Shown here: positions 55,120 to 64,000 of the stretch, in pieces
Numbering within the stretch: the first letter of the stretch is position 1
How the letters are laid out: each line of letters starts with the position of its first letter
DNA from: Gloeocapsa sp. UFS-A4-WI-NPMV-4B04
Lineage (GTDB): Bacteria; Cyanobacteriota; Cyanobacteriia; Cyanobacteriales; Chroococcidiopsidaceae
DNA: 64,000 nt
Assembly: GCA_019359535.1 (NCBI GenBank)
Contig: JAHHHE010000001.1
Location: forward strand, 35,040-99,039
Direction: 5' to 3'
Position numbers and translations under genes: made by a program
The notes under the pieces: generated by a model
What the model saw: only the letters and a program-made list of their open reading frames with translations
What the model was told of the DNA's origin: nothing
Database searches by the model: none

Positions 55120-56073
55120 ATGGATACTTTCTTTTGCGCTCAAGAGTCGGAACAAGCCCAAGAAGATATTATCGGCACGGCTAGCACTGCTGAAATTTAC
55201 GTCTTAGTTGAATGTCCACCTCCTTGGACAAGCAATGCTCTCAATTCAAAATCAATTCCTGCTAACTTGAGAGCCTTAGCGGCAGAAATTGATGAAACTG
55301 AACTCCCTGTATACTTATTTTTGATTTACAGCGATCGCCCCCATGCTGAAGGCTACACAAGATGCCTAATTTTTCACCAAAAGCCAGGTTTCTCTAATGG
55401 TTACAGTCAAAAAGAATTTTCTGTTCCTAACATTAGCGATGTTGCTCCTGCTTTGCAAGACTATTTAGCAGGTAAATTGAGTTATCAAAACACAGAAAAT
55501 CTCACTAGAGATATTCTTGTATGTACTCATGGCAGCAGAGATAAATGCTGTGCCAAGTATGGCAATATTCTGTATCGGCAAGCTCTAGCAACTGTCTCTG
55601 ACTTGTCTTTAGATCAGGTTCGCATCTGGCAAGTCAGTCACTTTGGCGGACATCGCTATGCACCCACGATCGCTGACTTTCCCGAAGGCAGATATTACGG
55701 TAGACTCGACCAAGAATCATTCACCTCAATCCTGACAAAAACAGGTGATATTAACTGTTTGAGCCGCGTTTATCGAGGTTGGGGAATTTTGCCTTGGGCA
55801 GCGCAGATTTTAGAAAGAGAATTGATTAGCAAGTACGGCTGGGATTGGTTTAGCTACTCTGTAGCCGCTCAAATTCTAGAACAGAACGAAGACGAAAGTT
55901 TTAACTGGGTTCAACTCTCATTTATCCAACCAGATGATGTTGTAGGAGTTTATCAAGCAGAGGTTGTTCAAGATAAAAATCAGGTTCTTTATCTAAGGGG
56001 TTCGTGTAATAACAAAGAAGCATCAGAAACCGCTCAATACATTGTTAAAAATCTCGCAAAAATTCAACATTAA
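55120..56073 (+). CDS. Sucrase/ferredoxin-like family protein (thioredoxin-like [2Fe-2S])
   Basis: 317 aa; ILVCTHGSRDKCCAKYGNILYRQ, IWQVSHFGGHRYAPTIADFPEGRYYGRL. Confidence 0.85.
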   Translation: MDTFFCAQESEQAQEDIIGTASTAEIYVLVECPPPWTSNALNSKSIPANLRALAAEIDETELPVYLFLIYSDRPHAEGYTRCLIFHQKPGFSNGYSQKEFSVPNISDVAPALQDYLAGKLSYQNTENLTRDILVCTHGSRDKCCAKYGNILYRQALATVSDLSLDQVRIWQVSHFGGHRYAPTIADFPEGRYYGRLDQESFTSILTKTGDINCLSRVYRGWGILPWAAQILERELISKYGWDWFSYSVAAQILEQNEDESFNWVQLSFIQPDDVVGVYQAEVVQDKNQVLYLRGSCNNKEASETAQYIVKNLAKIQH

Positions 56074-56078
56074 TAGTA

Positions 56079-57071
56079 GTGTTCTACCAATACTTAAAAA
56101 TCAAGAAATTAGTGCAGAAAACCTGTAAAATTCATCGTTCTATTAAACAGTTTTTATTACTGAGTCTGACTATTTTCCTGGTCTGCGCTTGTGCTGGCAA
56201 TGTTAATAAAAATAAAGAAAGGCAAATTAATTCTAGTTCGCGATTGCCATGCCACATAGTGAAACACGCACTAGGAAAAACTTGCGTTCCCAATGCTCCC
56301 CAAAGGGTCGTTGTCCTAGATATTTTAGATAATGTATTAGCGTTAGGAATTACGCCTGTCGGCGCAACTACATGGGATAATGGCAAATTTCGCACTTATC
56401 TGCCAGAGAAAACCGCAGCAATTGCTAAAGTTGGTCTACTGTCGCAACCCAATCTAGAAAGCATCTTAGGTTTGCATCCCGACTTAATTCTGAGTGTTTA
56501 TTGGGGTGATGAAGAAACATACGAAAGACTATCACAAATCGCTCCGACTGTTCTGGCTGGGAATGGCAAAGATATAGATTGGCAAGAGTGGCTGAAAACT
56601 TATGCTGAGGCTCTGGGAAAAACTCAAGAGGCACAGAAACTACTAGGTGACTATAATACCCGAATTGCAGCGTTTCGGGAGCAGATGGGCGAGAAACTCT
56701 CAAAAACCCAGGTATCCATAGTTATGTTTTGGGAAAATGTGCGGATCTACATGAATCAATCCTTTAGCGGTCAGATTTTAAATGATGTTGGCTTGCCCCG
56801 TCCGCCAGGGCAGGACAAAGAGAAAGTCAACGAAGATGTTTCATTAGAACTGATTCCCAAAATGGATGGAGATGCGATTTTTTTGGTACTGGGCGATCGC
56901 GCACCTAAGCTAGCACAATTTACCAGTCACCCCCTTTGGTCTCAGTTGCAGGCTGTGAAACAAGGTAAGGTGTACGAAGTAGAAGCCGATGCCTGGATTG
57001 CCGGATACAGCCCAGTAGCAGCCAACCGCATTTTGGATGACTTGTTCAAATACTTGGTTACAAAAAAATAG
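56079..57071 (+). CDS. FecB/FepB-like iron-siderophore ABC transporter substrate-binding lipoprotein
   Basis: 330 aa, GTG start; lipobox-like LVCACAGN; QRVVVLDILDNVLALGITPVGAT, LHPDLILSVYWGDEETYERLSQIAPTV. Confidence 0.9.
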   Translation: MFYQYLKIKKLVQKTCKIHRSIKQFLLLSLTIFLVCACAGNVNKNKERQINSSSRLPCHIVKHALGKTCVPNAPQRVVVLDILDNVLALGITPVGATTWDNGKFRTYLPEKTAAIAKVGLLSQPNLESILGLHPDLILSVYWGDEETYERLSQIAPTVLAGNGKDIDWQEWLKTYAEALGKTQEAQKLLGDYNTRIAAFREQMGEKLSKTQVSIVMFWENVRIYMNQSFSGQILNDVGLPRPPGQDKEKVNEDVSLELIPKMDGDAIFLVLGDRAPKLAQFTSHPLWSQLQAVKQGKVYEVEADAWIAGYSPVAANRILDDLFKYLVTKK

Positions 57072-57145
57072 TAAAAGGCGGTTCTTCGCCAAGTGCCTTG
57101 ACCAAAGGCAGAGAAGGCACAAGGAAATACTTATAGTTTTCTCCT

Positions 57146-58963
57146 ATGTTTAAAATTCCCTTAAAACAATACTGGAATTTACTCGTTAATTATCTGTCGC
57201 CACAAAAAGGTCGCGTCGCTTGGCTTGCCGTTACTTTACTCAGCAGCATTGGCTTGCAGGTATTCAACCCCCAAATTCTTAGCTACTTTATTGACACCGC
57301 CGTTGCTGGAGGCTCCCAGCAAGATTTATTCAACTCTGCTGGGCTATTTACTGGTATAGCATTAGTTATTCAAGTTTTAACGGTTGTTACTACTTACTTA
57401 GGCACAAATGTTGCTTGGACAGCTACGAATGCACTGCGATTTGACTTAGCTCAACACTGTCTTAAACTAGATTTATCCTTCCACAAATTCCGCACTTCTG
57501 GTGAGTTGGTTGAGCGCATAGACGGGGATGTCAACACCCTCTCCCGATTCTTCTCCCAATTCATCATTCACGTCTTGGGCAATCTAATTCTACTTGTAGG
57601 CATACTGATTGTCTTATTTTTCGAGGATTGGCGTGTCGGTTTAGGACTAAGCTTGTTTAGTCTAAGTGCTTTGATTACCCTAATGCGGCTGCGTTCCTTT
57701 GCTGTGCCTTACTGGGGGGCTTTGCGCCAAGTCCATGCTGAGTTTTTTGGTTTTTTAGGGGAACAACTCGCTGGCACTGCTGACATTCGGGCAAATGGAG
57801 CCATCAGCTACGTGATGCATCGTTTCTACGGCATCCTGCAACGCTGGCTACCTATTTATCATCAAGCTCGTTTAGCTGGCACGGTCTTGTGGGGAACAAC
57901 GATTGGTTTATTCATTATCGGCAATGCGATCGCCCTATTACTAGGCGCTTATCTGTGGAGCCAAAAAGCAATTACTATCGGCACAGTCTACCTAATTTTT
58001 TATTACAGTAATCTCCTCCAGCAACCAATCGAACAAATGCGAGAGCAGTTAGAAGAACTGCAACAGGTAGAAGCAAGTATTCTCCGTATCCAAGAATTAT
58101 TCCAAATCCAACGGCACCTGAGCGCGGGTGGGCAGATACCGCTACCTCAAGGGGCGCTGTCCGTAACTTTTGAAAATGTCTCGTTTAGCTACGATCACGG
58201 CTGGCTACACTCGGAAACTCACCAATCTCCTGCTGGAGTGATGCAAAATATTTCCTTTCATCTGCAACCTGGTCAGGTGCTAGGGCTGCTGGGACGCACG
58301 GGTAGCGGTAAGACGACGATCGCCCGACTATTGATGCGGCTGTACGAACCTCAAGCAGGTACAATCAGTTTGGGCGGTGTAGCACTTGTTCAAACACCCT
58401 TGAAGGATTTGCCGCAGCGAGTGGGGCTGGTAACTCAGGACGTACAACTGTTTCAGACGACAATCCGCAATAACTTAACCTTTTTCAATCCCAAAATCAG
58501 CGATGCCCAAATTTTCCAAGCGCTAGAAGTGTTGGGACTTTCTGCCTGGTTGAGATCGCAGCCATTTGGCTTAGACACTCAGTTAGGAGCAGATAGAGGC
58601 GGTCTTTCCGGCGGTCAAGCTCAGTTGCTTGCCTTTGCCCGAATTTTTCTCAAAGACCCTGGTTTAGTGGTTTTGGACGAAGCCTCTTCCCGTCTTGATC
58701 CGACAACTGAGAACTTAATTGAGCGGGCGTTAGACAAACTCCTGCAAGGACGCACTGGGATAATTATTGCTCACCGCTTGGCAACAGTACAACGGGCAGA
58801 CCGGATCTTAATTTTAGAAAACGGCAGGATAATTGAATACGGCGATCGCCAAAACTTAGCTAATAATCCCGATTCCCGATTTGCTCAGTTATTACAGGTA
58901 GGTTTAGCAGGGGAGCAAGTAGGAGGATCTTTCCGTATTACATCTTCAGGACGACCGATATAA
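57146..58963 (+). CDS. ABC transporter half-molecule (TMD-NBD)
   Basis: 605 aa; Walker A GLLGRTGSGKTTIARLL, signature LSGGQAQLLAFARIF, Walker B LVVLDEASSRLDP. Confidence 0.93.
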   Translation: MFKIPLKQYWNLLVNYLSPQKGRVAWLAVTLLSSIGLQVFNPQILSYFIDTAVAGGSQQDLFNSAGLFTGIALVIQVLTVVTTYLGTNVAWTATNALRFDLAQHCLKLDLSFHKFRTSGELVERIDGDVNTLSRFFSQFIIHVLGNLILLVGILIVLFFEDWRVGLGLSLFSLSALITLMRLRSFAVPYWGALRQVHAEFFGFLGEQLAGTADIRANGAISYVMHRFYGILQRWLPIYHQARLAGTVLWGTTIGLFIIGNAIALLLGAYLWSQKAITIGTVYLIFYYSNLLQQPIEQMREQLEELQQVEASILRIQELFQIQRHLSAGGQIPLPQGALSVTFENVSFSYDHGWLHSETHQSPAGVMQNISFHLQPGQVLGLLGRTGSGKTTIARLLMRLYEPQAGTISLGGVALVQTPLKDLPQRVGLVTQDVQLFQTTIRNNLTFFNPKISDAQIFQALEVLGLSAWLRSQPFGLDTQLGADRGGLSGGQAQLLAFARIFLKDPGLVVLDEASSRLDPTTENLIERALDKLLQGRTGIIIAHRLATVQRADRILILENGRIIEYGDRQNLANNPDSRFAQLLQVGLAGEQVGGSFRITSSGRPI

Positions 58964-58982
58964 ATAAAGAGCAAGCAGCCAA

Positions 58983-60815
58983 ATGACAGCGACAAAAAAG
59001 GTATCCGCCTGGAAACTACTGTGGCAGATGATCTGCTATGCACCGAGGCTGTACTTAATTGACAGCTTTTTGTGGATTTTAATCATGGGGTCGCCTGCTG
59101 TACCGGGATTGATTATCCGTGAATTTTTTAACACGCTCACTGATGAGTCCCAACTGAACTTGTCTCCTTTAACCTTAATTGCTCTACTGCTAGCTACAGG
59201 CGGCGGACGGATTGTTTTTCTCTTTGCTGGTCGCCTGACCAAAACTCAGCATCGGTTTACGATCAGTGCCTTATTGCGACGTAATCTCTTAGAGTGTATT
59301 CTCAATCGTCCCGGCGACCAACCTTTAGTAGATTTGGCAGGATTCAAAACGCGATCGCCTGGTGAAGCAATCAGCTACTTCCGGGATGACGCTGAACAAA
59401 TCGAGAACAACGTTGCTTTCATCTCTGAAGTCGTGGGTGCAGGAATATTTGCTCTTGTTTCTCTGGCAATCCTTCTGTTTGTCAATGTGCAGATCACGCT
59501 GTTTGTTTTCCTGCCCTTGGTGTGCATAGTAGCCGTTGTCCAGCGAGTCCAAAAGCGGCTCAAACAGTATCGCCGTCGCAGTCGCCAAGCCACAGAACAA
59601 GTGACAGGTACCATTGGTGAGATGTTTAGTTCTGTGCAAGCGATTAAAGTTGCTGGGGCTGAAACAGCAGTGCTTAACCATTTTCGTCAAGTGAATGCTC
59701 AACGCCAGCAGATGATATTGCAAGATCAATTACTCAGTGCCATCCTTGAATCTGTGTTTCAGAATCTGGTGAGTATTGGCACGGGGGGGATTTTGCTATT
59801 AGCCTCTACGTCAATGCAGTCTGGTGTTGGTAGGCTAACGGTGGGTGACTTTGCGTTATTTGTCTACTATCTAGCTTTTGTCACCGACTTTTTAGGCTTC
59901 TTTGGTCTTTTCTTGGCATTGTCTAAGCAAACTGAAGTTTCCTTTGAGCGTATGGAGGCATTGCTTTCTGGTACACCGGCTCAAATGCTGGTAGCACACA
60001 ATCAACTTTACCTCAATGACTTACTGGGTCGTCAACCAGAACTAGCGCCAGTAAACCAACCGCGTTGGAGCCAGAGCGATCGCTTGCACGAATTAACAGC
60101 ATTCAACCTCACCTATCATTATCCTGACACTGACCGGGGCATTAGTGGTGCAAACCTGAAGTTAACGCGGGGAAGTCTGACAGCGATCGTCGGCCGCCTT
60201 GGCTCAGGCAAAACAACGCTGCTGCGGACTTTGCTGGGGTTATTGCCCCAGCAAGCAGGCGAGATTTACTGGAACAATAATCTAGTCCTTGATCCAGCTA
60301 ACTTCTTCATTCCAGCCCGCAGCGCTTATACGCCACAAATTCCACAATTTTTTAGTTATTCTCTCCAAGAAAATATTTTACTAGGCTTGGATAAAAGTGA
60401 GTCTGAGGTGAAAGAGGCGTTGCATAAAGCAGTTTTTACACGGGATGTCGCTGCTATGAGTGAGGGGTTGGCAACAATGGTGGGAGCAAAAGGGATGCGG
60501 CTCTCTGGCGGACAATTGCAGCGAGCAGCTGCGGCGCGAATGTTTGTCCGCCAACCAGAATTGCTAGTTTTTGACGACCTCTCTAGCGCCCTTGATGTGG
60601 AAGTAGAACGAATATTGTGGTCGCGTCTATTTGCGACACCAAGCGCGACGGAGTGGACACCAACTTGTCTGGTAGTTTCTCACCGTCCTTGGGTCTTGCG
60701 CCATGCCGACCAAATTATTGTACTCAAAGAAGGTAGAATCGAAGCACAAGGCACGTTAGATGATTTGCTGTCTAGTTGTATCGAGATGCAGCTATTGTGG
60801 CAAGGAAAACAGTAA
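58983..60815 (+). CDS. ABC transporter half-molecule (TMD-NBD)
   Basis: 610 aa; Walker [20 protein letters not shown], signature [15 protein letters not shown], Walker [14 protein letters not shown]. Confidence 0.93.
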   Translation: MTATKKVSAWKLLWQMICYAPRLYLIDSFLWILIMGSPAVPGLIIREFFNTLTDESQLNLSPLTLIALLLATGGGRIVFLFAGRLTKTQHRFTISALLRRNLLECILNRPGDQPLVDLAGFKTRSPGEAISYFRDDAEQIENNVAFISEVVGAGIFALVSLAILLFVNVQITLFVFLPLVCIVAVVQRVQKRLKQYRRRSRQATEQVTGTIGEMFSSVQAIKVAGAETAVLNHFRQVNAQRQQMILQDQLLSAILESVFQNLVSIGTGGILLLASTSMQSGVGRLTVGDFALFVYYLAFVTDFLGFFGLFLALSKQTEVSFERMEALLSGTPAQMLVAHNQLYLNDLLGRQPELAPVNQPRWSQSDRLHELTAFNLTYHYPDTDRGISGANLKLTRGSLTAIVGRLGSGKTTLLRTLLGLLPQQAGEIYWNNNLVLDPANFFIPARSAYTPQIPQFFSYSLQENILLGLDKSESEVKEALHKAVFTRDVAAMSEGLATMVGAKGMRLSGGQLQRAAAARMFVRQPELLVFDDLSSALDVEVERILWSRLFATPSATEWTPTCLVVSHRPWVLRHADQIIVLKEGRIEAQGTLDDLLSSCIEMQLLWQGKQ

Positions 60816-60816
60816 T

Positions 60817-60838
60817 ATTGGGTTGTGTTGCAAAAACT
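60817..60838. repeat. 22-bp direct repeat, copy 1: ATTGGGTTGTGTTGCAAAAACT (IS6-type end-like)
   Basis: Identical to 62355-62376, same orientation. Confidence 0.75.
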
Positions 60839-61233
60839 AATAGTGGTCTGGTGAAGGTCCCTGTGTTGTGGGACATCGAATGCTATGAATAATGTGGGTT
60901 AACCTTTAGCCAGATGTAATACTATCAACAGTCAAGCCATCGGCGATTGCCAGGGCCACTGATTGGTTCATGGGGTAGTGCTAAACAGGTAAGGATGCAT
61001 TGTAATGGTGAACAAAGTACCAGATTGCACCAATGTGGATTGTCCAACGACTTTGAAAACGATATTGTTAAGTGTTCCTTTTTTTAGCCCCCAAGTCTGC
61101 CTGACGAGGCACACTTTGGTATTTCGCATTGACTACCGTTTTGTAGCAAAAGCTCTGAAACCCTGCTCAGTTTAGCAAACCAAGCCTTGGGAATTTTTTC
61201 TCACAGTAGTTGGTCAATCAAATCCTTGGTTGC

Positions 61234-61368
61234 TTAGTCAATGAGCTTGTTTTGTGGATTCTGCACAAAATGTCTGCCACACTCACGGCATCGAAAGTTT
61301 GGCTTATCGTTATGAATTTTGCCATTCTTGACGGTATGAGTTGAGGCACAAGCAGGACAGGCAGGCAG
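61234..61368 (-). pseudogene. Remnant of IS1-family InsA-like transposase N-terminus
   Basis: Manual translation: LPACPACASTHTVKNGKIHNDKPNFRCRECGRHFVQNPQNKLID*, a zinc-ribbon with CxxC...CxxC. Confidence 0.65.
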
Positions 61369-61878
61369 AGAAACTCACATATCCCATATTGATTAACTGA
61401 ATTTGCTCTATCCTTACATCTTTGGGACTACCCAAGATTTGTAACTCGTTGTCCATTGCCCGACTAACTTGTAGAATTTTATCTTGTGATTTTTTATTCA
61501 TTATCTGCGGGAAGTGACAGAATAGGGATATTTGTAAGCAGTTACCGCAAAAATCTTTACGGCTAGCATTCAGCAGTTTTGACGTGGATCGGTACAACGG
61601 TCAGGTGTCGAATGCCAATCGAGTAGATCCAAACGCATCTTTTCAGTCAAGCGGTGTTAGTAGCACACTTTATTTTGGGCTACTTGGTGGACTTCCAACC
61701 CGGATTTTTTAGGTTTTTATTGGCTTAATGCCGACCGTTTTATTCTTGACGCGCTTCCTAATGTGGCAGCACCAGTGGAGAAAAGCCAGACGCAAGGAGA
61801 ATACGAAACAAACCAAATGCTAGCCGAAAAATCCAGTAGATTAACGATTAATAATGGTATTGAACTAAAAGGAGAAAG

Positions 61879-62310
61879 GTGGACAGTCATTCTAACCTGT
61901 GGTGGCTTTATGCGTTGCTCTCGGCACTGTTCGCGGCACTAACAACGATATTTGCCAAAATCGGGATTGAAGCCATTAATTCCAATCTTGCAACAGCGAT
62001 TCGGACTATCATCATTTTGATCGTTGCGTGGGGCATCGTGTTTGCTAAAGGTGATCTCAAAGGGTTAGCAGAAATCCCTAATAAAACCCTACTTTTTCTA
62101 GTATTATCTGGATTAGCAACAGGATTATCTTGGATCTTCTACTTTAAGGCGTTACAAATTGGCAAGGCATCGCTGGTCGCACCGATTGATAAGTCGAGTC
62201 TAGTTCTGGTGCTGTTATTCTCTGCGGCTTTCTTGGGCGAATCGTTAACGAGGCAATCGATTCTCGGTACATTTTTAATTGTGATAGGCACTCTGGTTCT
62301 CATTTTGTAA
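61879..62310 (+). CDS. EamA-family small membrane transporter
   Basis: 143 aa, GTG start; MDSHSNLWWLYALLSALFAALTTIFAKIGIEAINSNLATAIRT...KALQIGKASLVAPIDKSSLVLVLLFSAAFLGESL. Confidence 0.85.
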   Translation: MDSHSNLWWLYALLSALFAALTTIFAKIGIEAINSNLATAIRTIIILIVAWGIVFAKGDLKGLAEIPNKTLLFLVLSGLATGLSWIFYFKALQIGKASLVAPIDKSSLVLVLLFSAAFLGESLTRQSILGTFLIVIGTLVLIL

Positions 62311-62354
62311 TGCCAATTAACTGGCGTTGCATAATACAAGGATGAAGTGTCTTA

Positions 62355-62376
62355 ATTGGGTTGTGTTGCAAAAACT
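62355..62376. repeat. 22-bp direct repeat, copy 2: ATTGGGTTGTGTTGCAAAAACT
   Basis: Identical to 60817-60838. Confidence 0.75.
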
Positions 62377-62377
62377 T

Positions 62378-62527
62378 GTTGAGGTCAGAAAACTCCGAGC
62401 GGGAATTAACTATGCAACCACTCCAAAGACTTGGTTGATGAAGAGAACTCGTTCTTTGACGGTTCCTTTCGCTAGTCCAAGAAGTTTGACCTTTCCTGAT
62501 CATGTTCATTATTTCGTATCCCTTCAA
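62378..62527 (-). pseudogene. Fragment of IS6/IS240-family transposase C-terminus
   Basis: MKGYEIMNMIRKGQ resembles the IS6-family C-terminal KGYE.MNMIRKGQ motif; rest of the gene not seen. Confidence 0.65.
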
Positions 62528-62896
62528 CGTTCGCTAAAAGCAGAATTGAATGAGCCGAATTCCATGCCAGGTTTGACTAATCGGGAAATAGTCGGTTGCG
62601 GTATTATTTAGCACGGCTACATCGTAGAACTTTTTGCTACTCCAAATACGAATTCATGCTTAAACACTCAGTTCGTTTATTGTTACATTACTTGAGAACT
62701 TGGACTGTAACTGTCCTTCCTGAAATCATCTCTCTACTGTGCAACGCCCAAAAACGCCCCTTTGAGTCACAATGAATTTTAGTATCTAGAAGAGTACTTC
62801 TGATAACTAAATGAGTGACATTAGCCAGCAGATTGCGCTCGCATCTCCCTTAATCCTGATCACGCCGCTACCTCTAACCCAACACCCAGGGATAAT

Positions 62897-63872
62897 TCAT
62901 TCTAGAAGTAAAAACATTTTATCGATGTCATGGGCAAGAAATCGTTCCGCCTTGGTCAGAGAATCATAACCGCCCAGACGAGCAAGATTAATGGCAATAT
63001 TGCGGATAATAGACCAGTTGGTGGCAGCATTATAGTTGTTAAAGAGAGCGGCATCTTCGCCAAATACGACATCTTTGACCCAATGCAAGCGATTTTCAAT
63101 TTCCCAGTGCTGACGAATCCTGCAAGCAAATTTGGCGGCGGAGGTCAAGAGCGAGCTAATGTAATAGTTGGTCTGTAAATATTTCTTTCCTGAACGGATA
63201 CCGATGCGTTCGAGTTGAATCAGGCTTTGCACTCCTTCCCAATCAAGGACAATATCCTTAGGTGCAGTAAAGACTTTCACGATGCGACAGGTAATTCGCC
63301 CACGCGTTTTCTCAATATCAACAAACCGTTCGCAGTGTTTTTGAGTTTCGGCAATCGTTTTCAGTTGTCCTAATAGTCGAGGTTGATTACCTTTGACGGT
63401 GATAACGTAATCGTTGCCGCCCTCAATGAGCAGCTTAGTAGTTTTTTTGGCAGTGCAGGGCATCCATGGTGAACACCACTCCTTCTAACTGCAATGCCTT
63501 AAGTATTGTTTGCACCACTTTCAACTCACTGCTATTTTTTGATTCAAACTGTTGGGCGGCAAGCACTACTCCTTGTTGATGACTATAGACGGAGACTAAA
63601 GAAACAAAGTTCTGGTAAGCGGTACCCGGTTCTGTAACCGTTCCTTTAATGCTCTTGCCGTCTATCGCCACCCACTCGCCAGTTTCGAGAGTGAATGTAT
63701 TGTTAACCCATTGCTCAAACTGAATAGCCAAAGTTTGAAAATCGAGCTTCTGTAAGATGCGACGAAAAGTAGTATCCGATGGCAAGCGAGTTACTTCTAA
63801 TCCTAGTTGCTCGCTGACTGCCCTGTAGTGTCGCGCCCCAAAGTCTTCGAGTGCATAGCCCTGTTTTGTCAC
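62897..63872 (-). pseudogene. ISAs1-like DDE transposase split into two overlapping frames
   Basis: 63435-63872 (WVAIDGKSIKGTV...VVFTMDALHCQKNY*) continues in another frame at 62897-63463 (KKTTKLLIEGGNDYVITVKGNQPRLLGQL...ENRLHWVKDVVFGEDAA...NIAINLARLGG). Switch is at a 7-nt homopolymer near 63441-63447. Confidence 0.85.
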
Positions 63873-64000
63873 TCTAGGCAGAAGAAAAATAGAAATCAGA
63901 GTGAGGTAGGAATATAAAAATGGGAGAGGTGAGGCTATAAATAATAGACTGAAGTTGAGAAAAACCCAAAGATAATTTAGGAATAGGAAAAACTGTTAAC

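Noticed and set aside
7640-57122. CTGCCTT/CTGCTCC-type repeats as a possible CRISPR array
   Set aside because: Short, degenerate and dispersed units without regular unique spacers or cas genes; consistent with cyanobacterial STRR-type repeats.
59036-59729. ORFs 59036-59242, 59325-59729 and 59375-59614 (-) opposite the second ABC gene
   Set aside because: Antisense to conserved ABC transporter coding sequence, no domain motif.
61310-61597. 95-aa ORF (-) as a genuine gene
   Set aside because: Its 3' part overlaps, in the wrong frame, a recognisable IS1 InsA-like zinc-ribbon remnant; probably a decay product.
1-64000. tRNA, rRNA or other structured RNA genes
   Set aside because: No convincing cloverleaf or rRNA-like sequence noticed by eye; a tRNAscan/Infernal run would be needed to exclude them.
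1-64000. High density of GCGATCGC as a novel motif
   Set aside because: This is the known HIP1 palindrome, abundant in many cyanobacterial genomes; useful only for taxonomy.

Overview
The window is a cyanobacterial (HIP1 GCGATCGC-rich) hybrid NRPS/PKS cluster, almost entirely on the minus strand from 51251 down past the left edge. It is followed on the plus strand by an iron/siderophore uptake block (52198-60815), then by a decayed IS graveyard (about 60817-64000). Read in transcription order the assembly line is: FAAL-ACP-C-A(Ser-like)-T; PKS KS-AT-KR[DH-ER]-ACP; PKS KS-AT-MT-ACP; a FkbK/J/I/H-type extender cassette (3-hydroxyacyl-CoA DH, ACP, acyl-CoA DH, FkbH); C-A(Orn-like)-MT-T; C-A-T; PKS KS-AT-KR-ACP; C-A(Thr-like)-T-C; standalone TauD; 'interface'-A(Asp-like)-T; C-A(Gly-like)-T-C-TauD; an HD-domain protein; and a second interface-A(Asp-like) protein truncated by the left edge and missing from the supplied ORF track. 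With a TonB-dependent receptor, a FecB-like lipoprotein, a sucrase/ferredoxin-like protein and two ABC half-transporters, this reads as a beta-hydroxyaspartate lipopeptide siderophore locus of the cyanochelin-like type. The least ordinary points are: the repeated C/TauD/interface-A-T architecture (once split, once fused); a DH-ER block lying inside the KR C-terminal region; a hydroxymalonyl/methoxymalonyl-type cassette without a free O-methyltransferase, next to a GYSIG acyltransferase and an in-cis MT; a 135-bp palindromic repeat inserted in frame in a PKS; heptamer-like repeats in frame in inter-domain linkers; and a vestigial receptor leader ORF. All specificity calls are manual readings of A-domain residues, not computed predictions.
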